DNA of 64,000 bases, taken from Chamaelirium japonicum. Its lineage: Eukaryota > Streptophyta > Magnoliopsida > Liliales > Melanthiaceae. The stretch covers positions 64,697,596-64,761,595 of the forward strand of contig OX393553.1 in assembly GCA_947650365.1 (NCBI GenBank), read 5' to 3'. The stretch's first letter is position 1; every line of letters begins with the position of its first letter. A program made the position numbers and the translations under genes. The notes beneath the pieces are model-generated. The model was not told where the DNA came from. It saw nothing but the letters and a program-made list of their open reading frames with translations, and ran no database searches. Positions 36,644 to 47,500 of the stretch are shown piece after piece.

Positions 36644-39600
36644 CACCATCTCAAGTGATTTGGGAGGGGCTCCATTTGGGTAATCTTGCAACTCTTTCAA
36701 AGAACACAAATTCTGATCATTCGAGGAGAGCATTTATAAATGTGGTGCCTTAATTCCTGCACGCAGAAATGTGGTTTCATTCAGCGACGGCGAAGGCCGC
36801 GGCGTCCCCTACTTCTATCTGACGGCACTGGATCCCAGTGCGAGGGACGCACTGAAGGATGGTAGGACATCGTTCACTCTGAGCGAGTTCCCAATCGGTA
36901 CATGTGGCAAGATAGATCCTGAAAACCCAACATGCGCAAAGCTCACCCTGACGGGAAAGGTGTGTGATATCATAATGGATCCAAATCTTGCTGGTTTTGT
37001 TATTTTCTCTACCAACTGACATGTTATAGGGTCGATGGGTCGGACTTGGACCTAGCAAATATATATTTTTGAATAGGCTTGACTCGAAAACGTGACCCTT
37101 GACTCGAAAACCTGACCCGAAATAATATAAATGAGGCTCGAATTTGGGCCCATTGCCACCCTTACATATATGATCTACATGACCAAGCTTATATATGATC
37201 GCTTTAGCTACTACATTAGTAGGTGACAAATGGGGCAGGTATTAACATTTATTTATAGTTGTACCCTATATGCACATACATTATTCAGTCATTTATTAAA
37301 AACCCATGTGTTACACTAGAGGGCCATATTTATTGTAAACATATATATATTTGGCTATTTCCATAATTTTCATTTCATTTTATAAGAGAAAAAAATAATT
37401 TTCAGCACATTTTTTTGTTTTTAAGTGCTGGAGAGTACTAGACCTAAAAGACAAAAAAAGGAAAACTGAATTTTTGGAGTAAAAACTTGCCTTTACTCAT
37501 CGGGGCAAATGCTATATATATCACTATACAAAGAATGGCGTCACCAAAGGGTGCACATACCCAAAAGAGATTAAAAGGTCTATACAAGAATTAAGAATGT
37601 ATCTACACACTCTAACACCCTCCACAAACTCAAGGTGGATTATACATCAATATTTTGTTAACCAAAGGGTGGACATACCCAAAAGAGATTAAAAGGCCTA
37701 TACAAGAATTAAGAATGTATCTACACACTCTAACACCCTCCACAAACTCAAGGTGGATTATACATCAATATTTTGTTAAGGAGATATCGAAAACGCTGAA
37801 TAGTGTGTCTTCATAAACAAGTCTGCAAACTGCTTTGTAGAAGACACATGTGGAAGTAAGAGCATGCCGTCCTTATAGCGATGCCGAACATAATGACAAT
37901 CCAGCTCAATCTACTTTATGCGCTCGTGAAATACTGGATTGCTAGCAATTTGAATAGCACTTTGGTTGTCACAGTGGAGGAGAGTCGACGAGGTCAGATG
38001 AATACCCATATCCTCAAGTAGGTGGCGTAGCCAAACGACCTCACACAAAGTGCGTGCCATAGCACGATACTCGACCTCAGTACAAGATAGCGAAACAATC
38101 TCCTCTTCTTGTTTTTCGATTAGATGAGCGAATCACCTAGGAAAATATAAAAGCCAGTAGTTGATCATCGATCACTGGGATCACCCATTCAGTCTGCAAT
38201 GAAAAAGCCGCGAAGCTCCACTGAAGAATATGGCGAAATAACAAGGAGCTAGCGAGACATCGTGCCTCGAATATAGCAAAGAATCCTCAGTAGTGTGGCA
38301 TAGTGAGCTGAGTGAGAAGCATTGACAAACTAACTAAGAACTCGAACGACATGTGATGTCCAAGCAAGTGATCGTCAGATAGACAAGAGCACCAATAAGC
38401 TGGGGGTAGCATGTGGGGTCCGGAAGCGTCTCGCCATCAGTGGGACAGAGCTTCACATTAAGCTCTATCGGTGTATCATGGTCCGTGAATCAAGAAGTGC
38501 AGCACGACTCAATATATCAGAAGTAAACTTCTGTTGAGAGACCACGTATCCCCGGGAAGACGAAGCAACCTCAAGGCCGAGGAAGTAGTGAAGCAGGCCA
38601 AGGTCTTTCATCTCGAACTATTGCTGGAGGTGCCTCTTCAGAGAATCGATAATAGCAGTATCGTCACTAGTAATGATTATGTCATCAATATATAGAAGCA
38701 ATATCGCACGACCATGAGTAGAGGTATGAGTGAATATGTTACAGTCATTCATATTCTCTGTAAAGTTGGTTGCAAGCACTGAGGACTTGAAGTGCTCAAA
38801 CCAAGCCCGAAGAGCTTGATTGAGCTCATAAATGTCCCGACGAAGACGATAAAAATACTAGAGAGGAGTCAAAAGACCAGGAGATGGACTCATGTACACC
38901 TCCTGAGAGAGATCTCTGTGAAGAAATGCGTTCTTCACATCCATTTGGAAGAGTGGCTAGTGACGAGCAGAGGCAATTGCTAACAGAGTCCGGATAAAAG
39001 TCATCTTTGCAACGGGGGCGAAGGTCTCCTCGTAGTCAATGCCATACTCCTGAGTGAAACCACGAGCAACTAGGCGAGCCTTGTACCTATCAATCGATCC
39101 ATTGGAGCGTGTTTTGATCGGATAAACCCAACGGCAGTTGACAGGATCCTTTCCTGGCGGAAGAGAAACGAGCTCGCAAGTCCTAGTCTTTTGAAGAGAC
39201 TACAACTCCTCAGACATAGCATGTTGCTAATGGGGTACTTGGACTGCTTTGCTGTAAGTCTGTGGCTCCTGAATCATATGGATAGCTGCAAAAAAGTTCT
39301 AAAATCGTGAAGAATAAGAGGCAATGTGAGAGAAACCGTAGCGATCCGGCGGATGCCGGTCACGCTCAGGGTAGGACTGTGAGAAGGCAGGACTTAAGGC
39401 AACCTACTTGGGTTGGATCAACACTGCCAAAAAGAAGGTTGTTATCTGCAAAATAGAGATCGAAAGTCTTCCAAGATTTATTTCCTACCCTTGCAGTCTG
39501 TGGCTTCTGAATCAAATGGATAGCTGCAAAAAAGTTCTGAAATCGTGAAGAATAAGAGGCAATGTGAGAGAAACATTAGCGATCCGGCGGAGGCCGATCA

Positions 39601-40863
39601 CGCTCATGGTAGGACCGTGAGGAGGTAGGACTTTAAGGCAACCTACTGTGGTTGGATCAACACTGCCAAAAAGAAGGTTGTCATATGCAAAATGGAGATT
39701 GAAGGTCTTCCCAAATTTATCTCCTACCCCTACAGTCTGTAGAACTTGGCTTGTATATACACTAGTGCCTGCTCGTGCCTGTCGGCACTAAAGTGGGACA
39801 TCTTTGGCGGCAACACATCTGAACACCTTCGGCAACAAAACACTTTCGACGACAACACAGACATTCATAGGGACACCCATTTCCTCTCCCGTGCTGATTG
39901 GTATGAAGCGGGCGCCTTCGGTGCGACCAACTCCCCCTCCCCCTATAATCGATCAATCACAGCTGTCTCTGTTCGAACGGATTCCTCGAGATCGACCCGA
40001 TAGTTTGGGGCGGTCGAAGCTTCAGCAAGCAGGTTTGTAGCCGTTGATGTGAACAACTATCACAGGATGAACGGTCAGGTTTAGTGCAATTTCAATAGGC
40101 CGGGATTTTAGGGGTTTAGTGTAATTTAAATGGGTTGGGATTTAAAACCAAGGAGAGATATCATCGTGCGTTGATTTTTGAAAGAATGGTTAGATCTATT
40201 TGGTTTATTTTTGTCCAGTCAGCTTGTCCTAGTCAGCTTTTTTGTTCTTTTTTGTCTAGTCAGCACAAAACCGACGTCCCTTGTTATATAGACTAGTCTA
40301 ACACAATCTATAATCAGATTTGTAGAAAAATCTGATTCCCTCATAAGCTAGAGTTAGTTTTGTATAGAAAAATCAGATTCCTACAGTAGCACCTGAGAGC
40401 AGCTTCTAGCTTCTGCTTCTGGTTTCTGCAGGAATCCGAATCTGCAAGAATCTGATCGGTGCAGAATCAAATCCAAACATGCCCTAAACATCCTGCGGTC
40501 TTTAGAACTTAATTAGCTTGCATATATACTAATCTAATTAAACCTTTGATTTTGCAGCTGAAATTGGTCGATAGCAAGTCCGCCGAAGGAAAGGTTGCGC
40601 GGATCGCTCTGTTCTCAAAACACCCGGAGATGAAGAGTAATCATCCGAATCCCTGCCAACAACGCTGATTTCCATCGTCTAACCCCCTATATACATTATG
40701 CCGATTGAACTTGGTATTAACATTTGTTTTGCCGTCGGTGGGTGCAGGCTGGCCAGACGATCACAACTTCCAAATTTTCATGCTCGACATCGAGAGCCTG
40801 TTTCGGATCAACTGGTTCGGCGGTCCCAAACCTCTCTCTCCAGCTCAGTACTTCAAACCTTGA
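36644..40863 (+). CDS. CREG1-like: CREG1-like protein (FMN-binding split-barrel family), 3' four exons
   Basis: Exons by reading frame and GT-AG borders: 36644-36679, 36767-36959, 40558-40636 and 40748-40863 (TGA). They join in phase into about 140 codons. Motifs in order: [91 protein letters not shown] and [16 protein letters not shown]. These match plant CREG (cellular repressor of E1A-stimulated genes) proteins, small proteins with a pyridoxamine-oxidase-like FMN-binding barrel that usually carry a signal peptide and enter the secretory/endolysosomal route; the plant role is poorly known. Plant CREG proteins have about 200 residues, so about 70 N-terminal residues, including any signal peptide, are missing. 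No upstream exon was found to 29 kb, so it may lie in the N gap, farther left, or be lost. The third visible intron (36960-40557) is 3.6 kb and holds a MITE, copia DNA and a GC-rich unit. Open exons and good splice sites suggest recent or present selection. Confidence 0.88.
37027..37164. mobile_element. Small hAT-like MITE in the CREG1-like intron
   Basis: Left end TAGGGTCGATGGGTC and inverted right end TAAGGGTGGCAATGGGCC, with tandem GACTCGAAAACSTGACCC inside. The flanks (ACATGTTA and CATATATG) are similar but not identical, so the target duplication is uncertain. 37165-37500 shows only AT-rich DNA. Confidence 0.5.
37440..37735 (-). mobile_element. 3' LTR part of copia fragment L with 118-bp tandem duplication
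   Basis: On the minus strand, TTGAGTTTGTGGAGGG (polypurine tract) is followed by TGTTAGAGTGTG, a copia-style LTR start, at 37735. The segment 37544-37661 is repeated directly as 37662-37779 (118 bp), so the junction of tract and LTR occurs twice. Left edge of the LTR is approximate. Confidence 0.65.
37780..39257 (-). mobile_element. Ty1/copia pol fragment L (RT and RNase H)
   Basis: Minus-strand order: the start of the RT region near 38.95-39.26 kb ([34 protein letters not shown]), central RT near 38.6-38.95 kb ([25 protein letters not shown]), RNase H near 37.8-38.2 kb ([30 protein letters not shown]). The copia type is clear from YIDD-class RT wording and the CDN RNase H motif. Gag and integrase core are absent. 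Broken, with roughly ten or more breaks. It lies inside the CREG1-like intron. Confidence 0.85.
39258..39745. repeat. Tandem duplication of a 238-bp segment
   Basis: Two copies (from 39257 and from 39495) of a segment beginning AGTCTGTGGCTYCTGAATCA and ending TCTTCC(C/A)A(A/G)ATTTAT. A single copy of the same segment is at about 43132-43380. It continues the copia fragment. Confidence 0.8.
39751..40288. mobile_element. GC-rich Helitron-like unit, copy 1
   Basis: From TTGTATATACACTAGTGC to CCGACGTCCCTTGTTATA. The left third is rich in CTTCGGCRACAACAC motifs with CGTGCCTGTCGGCAC near the end. The right part carries AGGATGAACGGTCAGG and GTTTAGTGYAATTT. It is about 90% similar by eye to copy 2 at 43388-43960. 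The ACTAGTG end plus a CCCGTGC-type palindrome resembles non-autonomous Helitron ends, but the 3' hairpin and CTRR terminus are not clear. It lies in the CREG1-like intron. 40289-40557 is remaining intron without features. Confidence 0.6.
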
Positions 40864-40915
40864 ATACGAGCAGAGAATGGAGTCATAATGGGCTCCAGAC
40901 CTGATCTTATGGAGT

Positions 40916-40921
40916 AATAAA
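40916..40921 (+). terminator. Polyadenylation signal of the CREG1-like gene
   Basis: AATAAA 53 bases after the stop codon, followed by TGTG/TTG-rich sequence (40935-40980), a usual layout for a plant 3' UTR. Confidence 0.6.
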
Positions 40922-41039
40922 CAACTGCAACTGTGTGCTGTACCTTCAATATTGTCAATGTGTTTCATTTCCCATGTTTGACTGCAGTGGTTTTAATTTT
41001 AAATACCTAATTGATCCTATTTCTAAGGCATGTCCAAGC

Positions 41040-41560
41040 TTTTTTTTTTGTGGTAGACAAGATCGGGGCCATTACATTATGGCCTGTATGTCCTCTCTGA
41101 CAAGGACCGGAATTTCGTTATAAAAATCCGAAAGCCAGGACCCACCTGCTCTGTGCAAACGAGTCGTGGAAGCTAGCCAATGTGCGGCCCGATTTGCCGA
41201 ACGCGAGACCCATTGGACTGTAGCTTCCGTGGCGCTCTGCCGTACCTGCAAACATGTGACCACCACACGAGAAATCTCCGATGCAAGCTCTCGTCCCAGC
41301 AGAAGAGCATCTCCAGCTCCTATCGCATCCGTCAGAATCAGCACCCTAGCCTTTGGCCACCTTTCCATCTCTTCAAAAGCACCCTTTAAAGCCATAATCT
41401 CCGCCTCCTGGGGAGAGTCAACCCTACAACAAAAGGATGCCCCCGCCAAAACTTTGGCGGCAAAATTGTTGGCCAGAACCCACGCCCCACTAGCGATCTC
41501 CGAAGACTAGGTGAAAGATCTATCCACCCACAAAATGTAGTCCACCTGAGTGTCTCATCG
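41040..41560 (-). pseudogene. 5'-truncated L1 LINE (ORF2 RNase H-like end) with poly(A)
   Basis: The minus strand from 41449 to 41072 is open for 125 codons and reads as the RNase H-like domain at the end of plant L1 ORF2: FCCRVDSPQEAEIMALKGA, ILTDAIGAGDALL, VQWVSRSANRAAHWLA. Codons upstream of the first Met, to about 41560, continue the match (ASGAWVLANNFAAKVLAG). Ten T at 41040-41049 are the poly(A) on this strand. Everything 5' of this domain is missing, as is usual for LINE copies. The open frame suggests a fairly young insertion just downstream of the CREG1-like gene. The target duplication is not clear. Confidence 0.8.
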
Positions 41561-42136
41561 CGAGACTTGGGTTTGATCCTCCCGGTTGGAATTATATATT
41601 ATCCTTGTGTCGGCTGGCGCGGCGGGCGCCACGCGGCCGGAAAAACATATAGGCAGCCAATTTTGGCTGTCGGAGAATGCTGTTCTGCTATAGTGACTGG
41701 TCGGGCCTGGTTGGAAAGGAAGGATGTGATAGGGTATGTAAAGAGTTTGTGAAGATTTGTCTGTCTGAATATACAGTGTCGTGTGTAGTTAAATAAGGTA
41801 AGCAATTCTATTCAACCAGACGAAATGATTTTTTTTTTTTAGAAATAATAAGATAAAATGTTTACATACACTTTATAGACCCCATCACAGTCGTTTGTTT
41901 TCTGCCGGTTGGGACTGAGTGCGATTTATCGGTGAGGCCTGGGTACATCGGACGCCTATAATCCTGTTGAATTGTCTGCAAAATATTTTGTCTGGTTGGA
42001 TTGTATTTTCCAAAATAAGAAATCTTAAGCCTAATAGCTTTCGAGTCGTAGCACCGACCTCACTTTGGGTCGTTGGTTCAAGCTAAACTGTTTGAGCTAT
42101 ACTTTCTTAGTTAGTGACTCCAGCGTGCTTGTGCGT
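41561..42136. other. Nothing recognisable
   Basis: No gene or repeat identified. A T run (12 bases) near 41829. Confidence 0.5.
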
Positions 42137-42302
42137 AGGGCTGACAATGGGCCGGGCTTGGGTCGAACTCAATCAAGCCCGGGCCCAGGTCCGTATTTTT
42201 TTCTTCGGTCCAAGACCGACCCGTTTTTGTATCAGGCTTTATAGACAAGGCCCAAGCCCAAGCCCATATCAAAGATCCGGGCCTGGGCCCCAAAGCCTTC
42301 AA
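42137..42302. mobile_element. Truncated GGGCC-rich hAT-like MITE
   Basis: Left terminus TAGGGCTGACAATGGGCC at 42136, interior CCCAAGCCCAAGCCC and GGGCCTGGGCCCC. The right terminus is missing. Same style as the other small elements here. Confidence 0.5.
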
Positions 42303-42420
42303 TGACCAACTTTCTTCCATGCATTTATTTGGCATTAATCGATGTTATTAACATAATTTTCTTATTTTACAAAATTATATATTTTTATTATAAACTGTGG
42401 TGTAAGCTAGCAATGACCAA

Positions 42421-43385
42421 GTATCCTCAGGGAGACAAAGCAACCTCAAGACCGGTGAAGTAGCGAAGCGAGCCAAGGTCTTTCATCTTGAACTACTGCT
42501 GGAGATGCCTCTTCAGAGAATCGATAGTAGTAGTATCGTCATCAGTAATGATTATGTCATCAACATATAGAAGCAATATCGCACGATCATGAGTAGAGGT
42601 GTGAGTGAACATAGTATAGTCATTCATACTCTTTGTAAAGATGGCTGCAAGCATTGAGGACTTGAAGTGCTCAAACCAAGCTCGAAGAGCTTGCTTGAGC
42701 TCATATATGGCCCGACAAAGATGACAAAAATACTGGGGAGGAGTCAAAAGACCAGGAGGGGGACTCATGTACACCTCCTCAAAAAGATCTCCGTGAAAAA
42801 ATGCGTTCTTCACATCCATTTGGAAGAGTGGCCAGTGACGAGCATAAGCTACTGCTAACAGAGTCCGGACAAAAGTCATATTCGCAATAGAGGTGAAGGT
42901 CTCCTCGTAGTCAATGCCATACTCTTGAGTGAAACCTCGAGCAACTAGGCAAGATTTGTAACTCTCAATCGATCCATTGGATCGAGTATTGATTGGATAG
43001 ACCCAACGACAACTGAGAGGATCCTTTCCTGAAGGAAGAGAAACGAGCTCGCAAGTACTAGTCTTTTGAAGAGCCTACAACTTCTCAGACATAGCATGTT
43101 GCCAATGGGGTACTTGGACTGCCTCGCGGTAAGTTTGTGGCTTCTGAATCAAATGAACAGCTACAAAAAAGTTCTAAAATCGTGAAGAATAAGAGGCAGT
43201 GTGAGAGAAACCGTAGTGATCCGGTGGATGCCGGTCACGCTCAGAGTAGGACCGTGAGGAGGCAAGACTTTAAGGAAACCTACTTGGGTTGGATCAACAC
43301 TGCCAAAAAGAAGGTTGTCATCTGCAAAATGGAGATTGAAAGTCTTCCAAGATTTATCTCCTACCCCTACAATCTGTAGAACTTA
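42421..43385 (-). mobile_element. Ty1/copia pol fragment L2 (RT), duplicate of L
   Basis: Minus-strand copia RT ([23 protein letters not shown]..., [40 protein letters not shown]). It aligns base for base with 38546-39745, except that the 238-bp segment occurs once and the RNase H part is absent. Better preserved than L, but broken. Confidence 0.87.
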
Positions 43386-43387
43386 AC

Positions 43388-43960
43388 TTGTATATACACT
43401 AGTGCATACCCGTGCCTGTCGGCACTGCAGCGGGCCGCCTTCGGCGACAACACACCTGTCGGCACTGTAGCGGGCCGCCTTCGGCGGCAACACACATGAA
43501 CGCCTTCGGCAACAAAACAATTTCGATGACAACACCGATATTCATAGGGACACCAATTTCCTCGCCCGTGCCGATTGGTACGAAGCGGGTGCCTTCGGCG
43601 CGACCAACTCTCCCTCCCCCTATAATCGATCAATCACAGCTGTCTCTGTTCGAACATATTACTCGAGATTGACCCGATGATTTGGGACGGCCGAAACTTC
43701 AGCAGGCAGGTTTGTAGCTGTTGATGCGAACAATAATCACAGGATGAACGGTCAGGTTAAGTGCAGTTTCAATGGGCCGGGATTTTAGGGGTTTAGTGCA
43801 GTTTAAATGGGTTGGGATTTGAAACCAAGGAGAGATCGTGCGTTGAATTTTGAATGAATGGTTAGATCTGTTTGGTTCATTTTTGTCCAATCAGCTTGCC
43901 CTAATTATCTTTTTTGTTCTGTTTTGTCTAGTCAGCACAAAACCGACGTCCCTTGTTATA
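43388..43960. mobile_element. GC-rich Helitron-like unit, copy 2
   Basis: Same limits as copy 1, and preceded by the same copia sequence (CCCCTACARTCTGTAGAACTT), so fragment and unit were copied together. An extra 46-bp tandem step (CTGTCGGCACTGYAGCGGG) is present near 43420-43495. It ends CCGACGTCCCTTGTTATA, then enters unrelated DNA. Confidence 0.6.
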
Positions 43961-44250
43961 CGAAAAGGAGGGAAAAGTGAGAGACGCCCGAGCCACACAC
44001 TATAGTGGGGGTCTTGTAATAATAATGGTACATTTGATGGTTGCCACAACATGATGACCTTAAAATTAAAGTCCCCGGATACAAGGGCCTATAGAATTGC
44101 TGACAGAAAAAGTAGTAATGGGTAGAACTCCGTGGAACATCACCCAGATCTTTAACAGATCTGGGACTAAATCTTCAACAATCTTTATCTTTACACGAGG
44201 CTTGGAACTGGCAATCCGGTCTCTTGTGGACAAGGGTGGCGCCGCATGTG
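43961..44250. other. Nothing recognisable
   Basis: Sequence between the GC-rich unit and the copia LTR. It may include the outer part of that LTR. Confidence 0.4.
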
Positions 44251-44586
44251 AGTTTGTGGGTCAATTGACCATACTCAAATTTTTTTTTTTGCTTTGATTG
44301 TCTCAGTTTTTGACGCCACCGTTTGAGTCTTTTGACCCCACTCCCTATTACCAATGTCTCAAAAACCAATTTGTCATTCCAAAAAAAAAAAAACAAAGAT
44401 TTTTTGCAGCAAAAAAAAATTGTTTTGAGAGACGGGAGATATGAGAGATCAAAACCGTGATCCACCCTTAAGGCCAAATATTATTTATAGAGTGAATTAA
44501 CTGAGGGCCCAAGTAATCCCTGGAAAACCCTAATCCAGGGGTAGATCTGACGGTGGACAGCCACCCGATCAAACGATCTCATAACA
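44250..44586 (-). mobile_element. 3' LTR of copia element H
   Basis: On the minus strand, ACAAGGGGGAG (polypurine tract, 44587-44597) is followed by TGTTATGAGATCG at 44586. A TATA box (CTATAAATA) is near 44480-44490. The outer edge is not fixed. Confidence 0.65.
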
Positions 44587-47500
44587 CTCCCCCTTGTATG
44601 TCCACCAATTATAATGTCCTTCAAGAATTATGGTGAACACGCATCATGCTGCCTCGTTAAAATCTTTTAGTAGAAAAATCCTGTGGGACAAAGCCTATCC
44701 AAAGGAAAAAGAGTACAATGCGCTTAGCATACTTCAGGATGCTAGCAAACTTCAGGATGCTTGACATACTTTAGGATATCAACCTATCACTACCCTTCCC
44801 CTGATTTCATTTGTTCAAAATAAAGAAAAACTCTCCCTGATTATTACATTATTTAATAATTTCCTTGATGAAGTCTTCGAAGCCCAATTCCGTACACCAG
44901 CTTCCGGAAGGTTGATTTTGGTAATGACTTAGTGAAGAGATCCACAAGATTGTCACTGAATCGAACTTGTTCTACTTTGATTTCTTGCTTCTCGTGGAGT
45001 TCATGTACGAAAAAAAAACTTCGGTGAAATATGCTTGGTTGGATCTCCTTTGATGAATCCTCCCTGGAGTTATTCGATGCATGCGACATTGTCTTCATAT
45101 ATCGTAGTAGGTTCATCTATAGTAGAAGGAAGCTGACAACTGTTTCGTATGTGCTTGAGTAATGATCTCAGTCATACACTTTCTCGACTTGCTTCGTGTA
45201 ATAACAGAATGTCTGAATGGTTTGAGGATATTACTTCTAGACTTTGTTTATAGAATACCAAAATAGCTGCATCACTATTTAAAAAAACATAATATATTTA
45301 CGATTGACCCTTATGTAGGTCAGAAATATTACCTGAATCTGCATAGCCAATCAGGTTAGTCTGATCAATAAAATAATCTCAATTTAATACTTCCACGAAG
45401 ATATCTTAATATGTATTTAATTATATTTCAGTGTCTACGAATAGCTGCAATATTATATTTAGTAAGTATATTTTCAGAAAATGCTATGTCAGAACTAATG
45501 CACTGTGTTAAGTATAATACTGCCCAATGACACATAAATATTGCACTTCAAGACCAAATATATCTTTGTTTTCTACTCTTGATCTAAATGGATCTCTTTC
45601 AATATCCAAAGACTGAATGCTATAGGTATACTTAATGGATGATATTTTATACTAAATCTCTTCAAGAGTTTTTCAGTATAATTGGATTAATGGATCAAAG
45701 TTCCACTCTCCATATGCTCGATCTTCAGGCTGATGCAAAACTTAGTTTTACTTAGGTCTTTCATTTTAAATTGTTAACAGTCTTTTTGAGCTCTTCTAGC
45801 AACTTACATACAACATACGTCTTAATCTAATTGAGTGTGTGCTTCTAGACTTTGCTTCTAGCAACTTAAATTCTTCATGGATTTGTATATAGATTTCAGT
45901 GTTAAGATTTCTGTATGCAATCATTATGTCTATTAGCTTCATGTAGAGTTTTCATATATTATTAAGCTAATTAGATGAATATTATTGCATATATTATCGG
46001 AGAATAAGTTTCCTCGTGTAATCTATCCTAGGTTTCTACGAGAAACCTTGTGCACAAGTCATGCTTTATATCTTTGAATTTTATCATTTTTATTCCTCTG
46101 CCAGAGGAACACCCATCTAAAAGCTACTAGGTTTATTCCGGATGGTATTTGTACTATAGGTCCAAGTACTCCATATTTTTCAAGAAAATTCAGTTTTGCT
46201 TGAATAACATCTTCTCTATCTTGGTCATTCCTTTCTTTGTCGACATTCATGGTTGCTATTTATATCATTACATTTTGCTATTCAGTAGCTACTATATATA
46301 TAAATACGTCATCGATGACTACTTTCTTTCGGTTCCAAATTTCTCCTGAATATAAATAGAATATTGAGATTTCATTATTATTCGGTACCGGTACTATTTC
46401 CCTTGTCACTTCAAGGACCTAGGTTATAACCTCGTTCAAAGCGTTATGTATGGTTTCAGAAAAATTGAACCTTTGATTCCCAGTCACTTTAAGGATCTGG
46501 GGCATAATCTCGACTGGAGCATTATGCATCGTCTCTTCATGAGGCACTACTTCTGGAGTTTTCTTAGGGCATAATTTTTCACTTAACTTTCTCTTCCAGG
46601 GAGTTAAATCTTTGGAACCTATAGATCTACCATGCTTCTAGCGTGCAATGGACTTATTTGCTGCATTGTTCAAATTCTGTCCTTCTGGGATATTAATTCG
46701 AACTAGCACATTCATAGCTGACACATGTGACTTTATCACTCTAGCTACAACATTAAATGCATCAAGTAAGTTGTTTGCAATTTTCTGTAGATGCATAATT
46801 CTTCTAACTTTGTATTTATATTGAAAAGTCCTAGAGTCCAGATGAGACATAATAGAAGTATTCTACGATAGTTCACGTCGTTCTTCTAAAATACCCATGT
46901 ACTTATCTCCTCCTAATGGTGAGAATTCTGACTCATCGAAGTGGTAATCCATAAACCTTACGAAAAATAGATTACCGATTAATAATTCTAGATATTTAAT
47001 TATAGACGATGATTCAATCAAAATTGATATAAATACCTAATCTTCGTTGGGGACCCATTTTAGTTCTCTTTGGTGGCGAGAAAGAAATTTATACTGTATA
47101 ACCAAATTTTCGCAAATGCGAGATATTAGGTTGGCTTTCTGATACCAAACAAGTAGAAATATTTTATAGTAGGCTATGATTATAAGTTAAATAAGAATTG
47201 CACCATGCAGTATGGCATGCCCTCAAGTAATAATGGAAAGTCTAGATTACATTAAGAGTAACCTAGCTACCAGTTGAAGGTGTTAAATAAGAAACTCTGT
47301 GAAACCAATTTGGGTATAAACATGGGAAACAGAATATTCTATATCAATTTATATTGATGAAAAGAAATCATCAAAGGCTTGGGAAGGTAAAAACAGTGAT
47401 ATTATCTAATCTAATAGATTATATAGGATGGTCTTAAGAATGAGTTCTAAGCTTGATAATCTGGGTAAACAGTCTAACAAAAGCTAGGTTTCTAGTGGAC

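Noticed and set aside
36771-37019. Reading the CREG1-like exon as a complete 83-codon gene
   Set aside because: The last 20 codons read into the intron after a GT donor at 36960. The frame has no ATG at its start and continues upstream into a spliced exon.
41567-41805. Short open frames on both strands after the LINE fragment
   Set aside because: Under 70 codons each, no motif, no context.
47140-47160. CTGATACCAAAC, which looks like an initiator-Met primer-binding site (minus strand)
   Set aside because: It lies within the decayed integrase-coding part of copia element H, with recognisable family wording on both sides, so it is coincidental.
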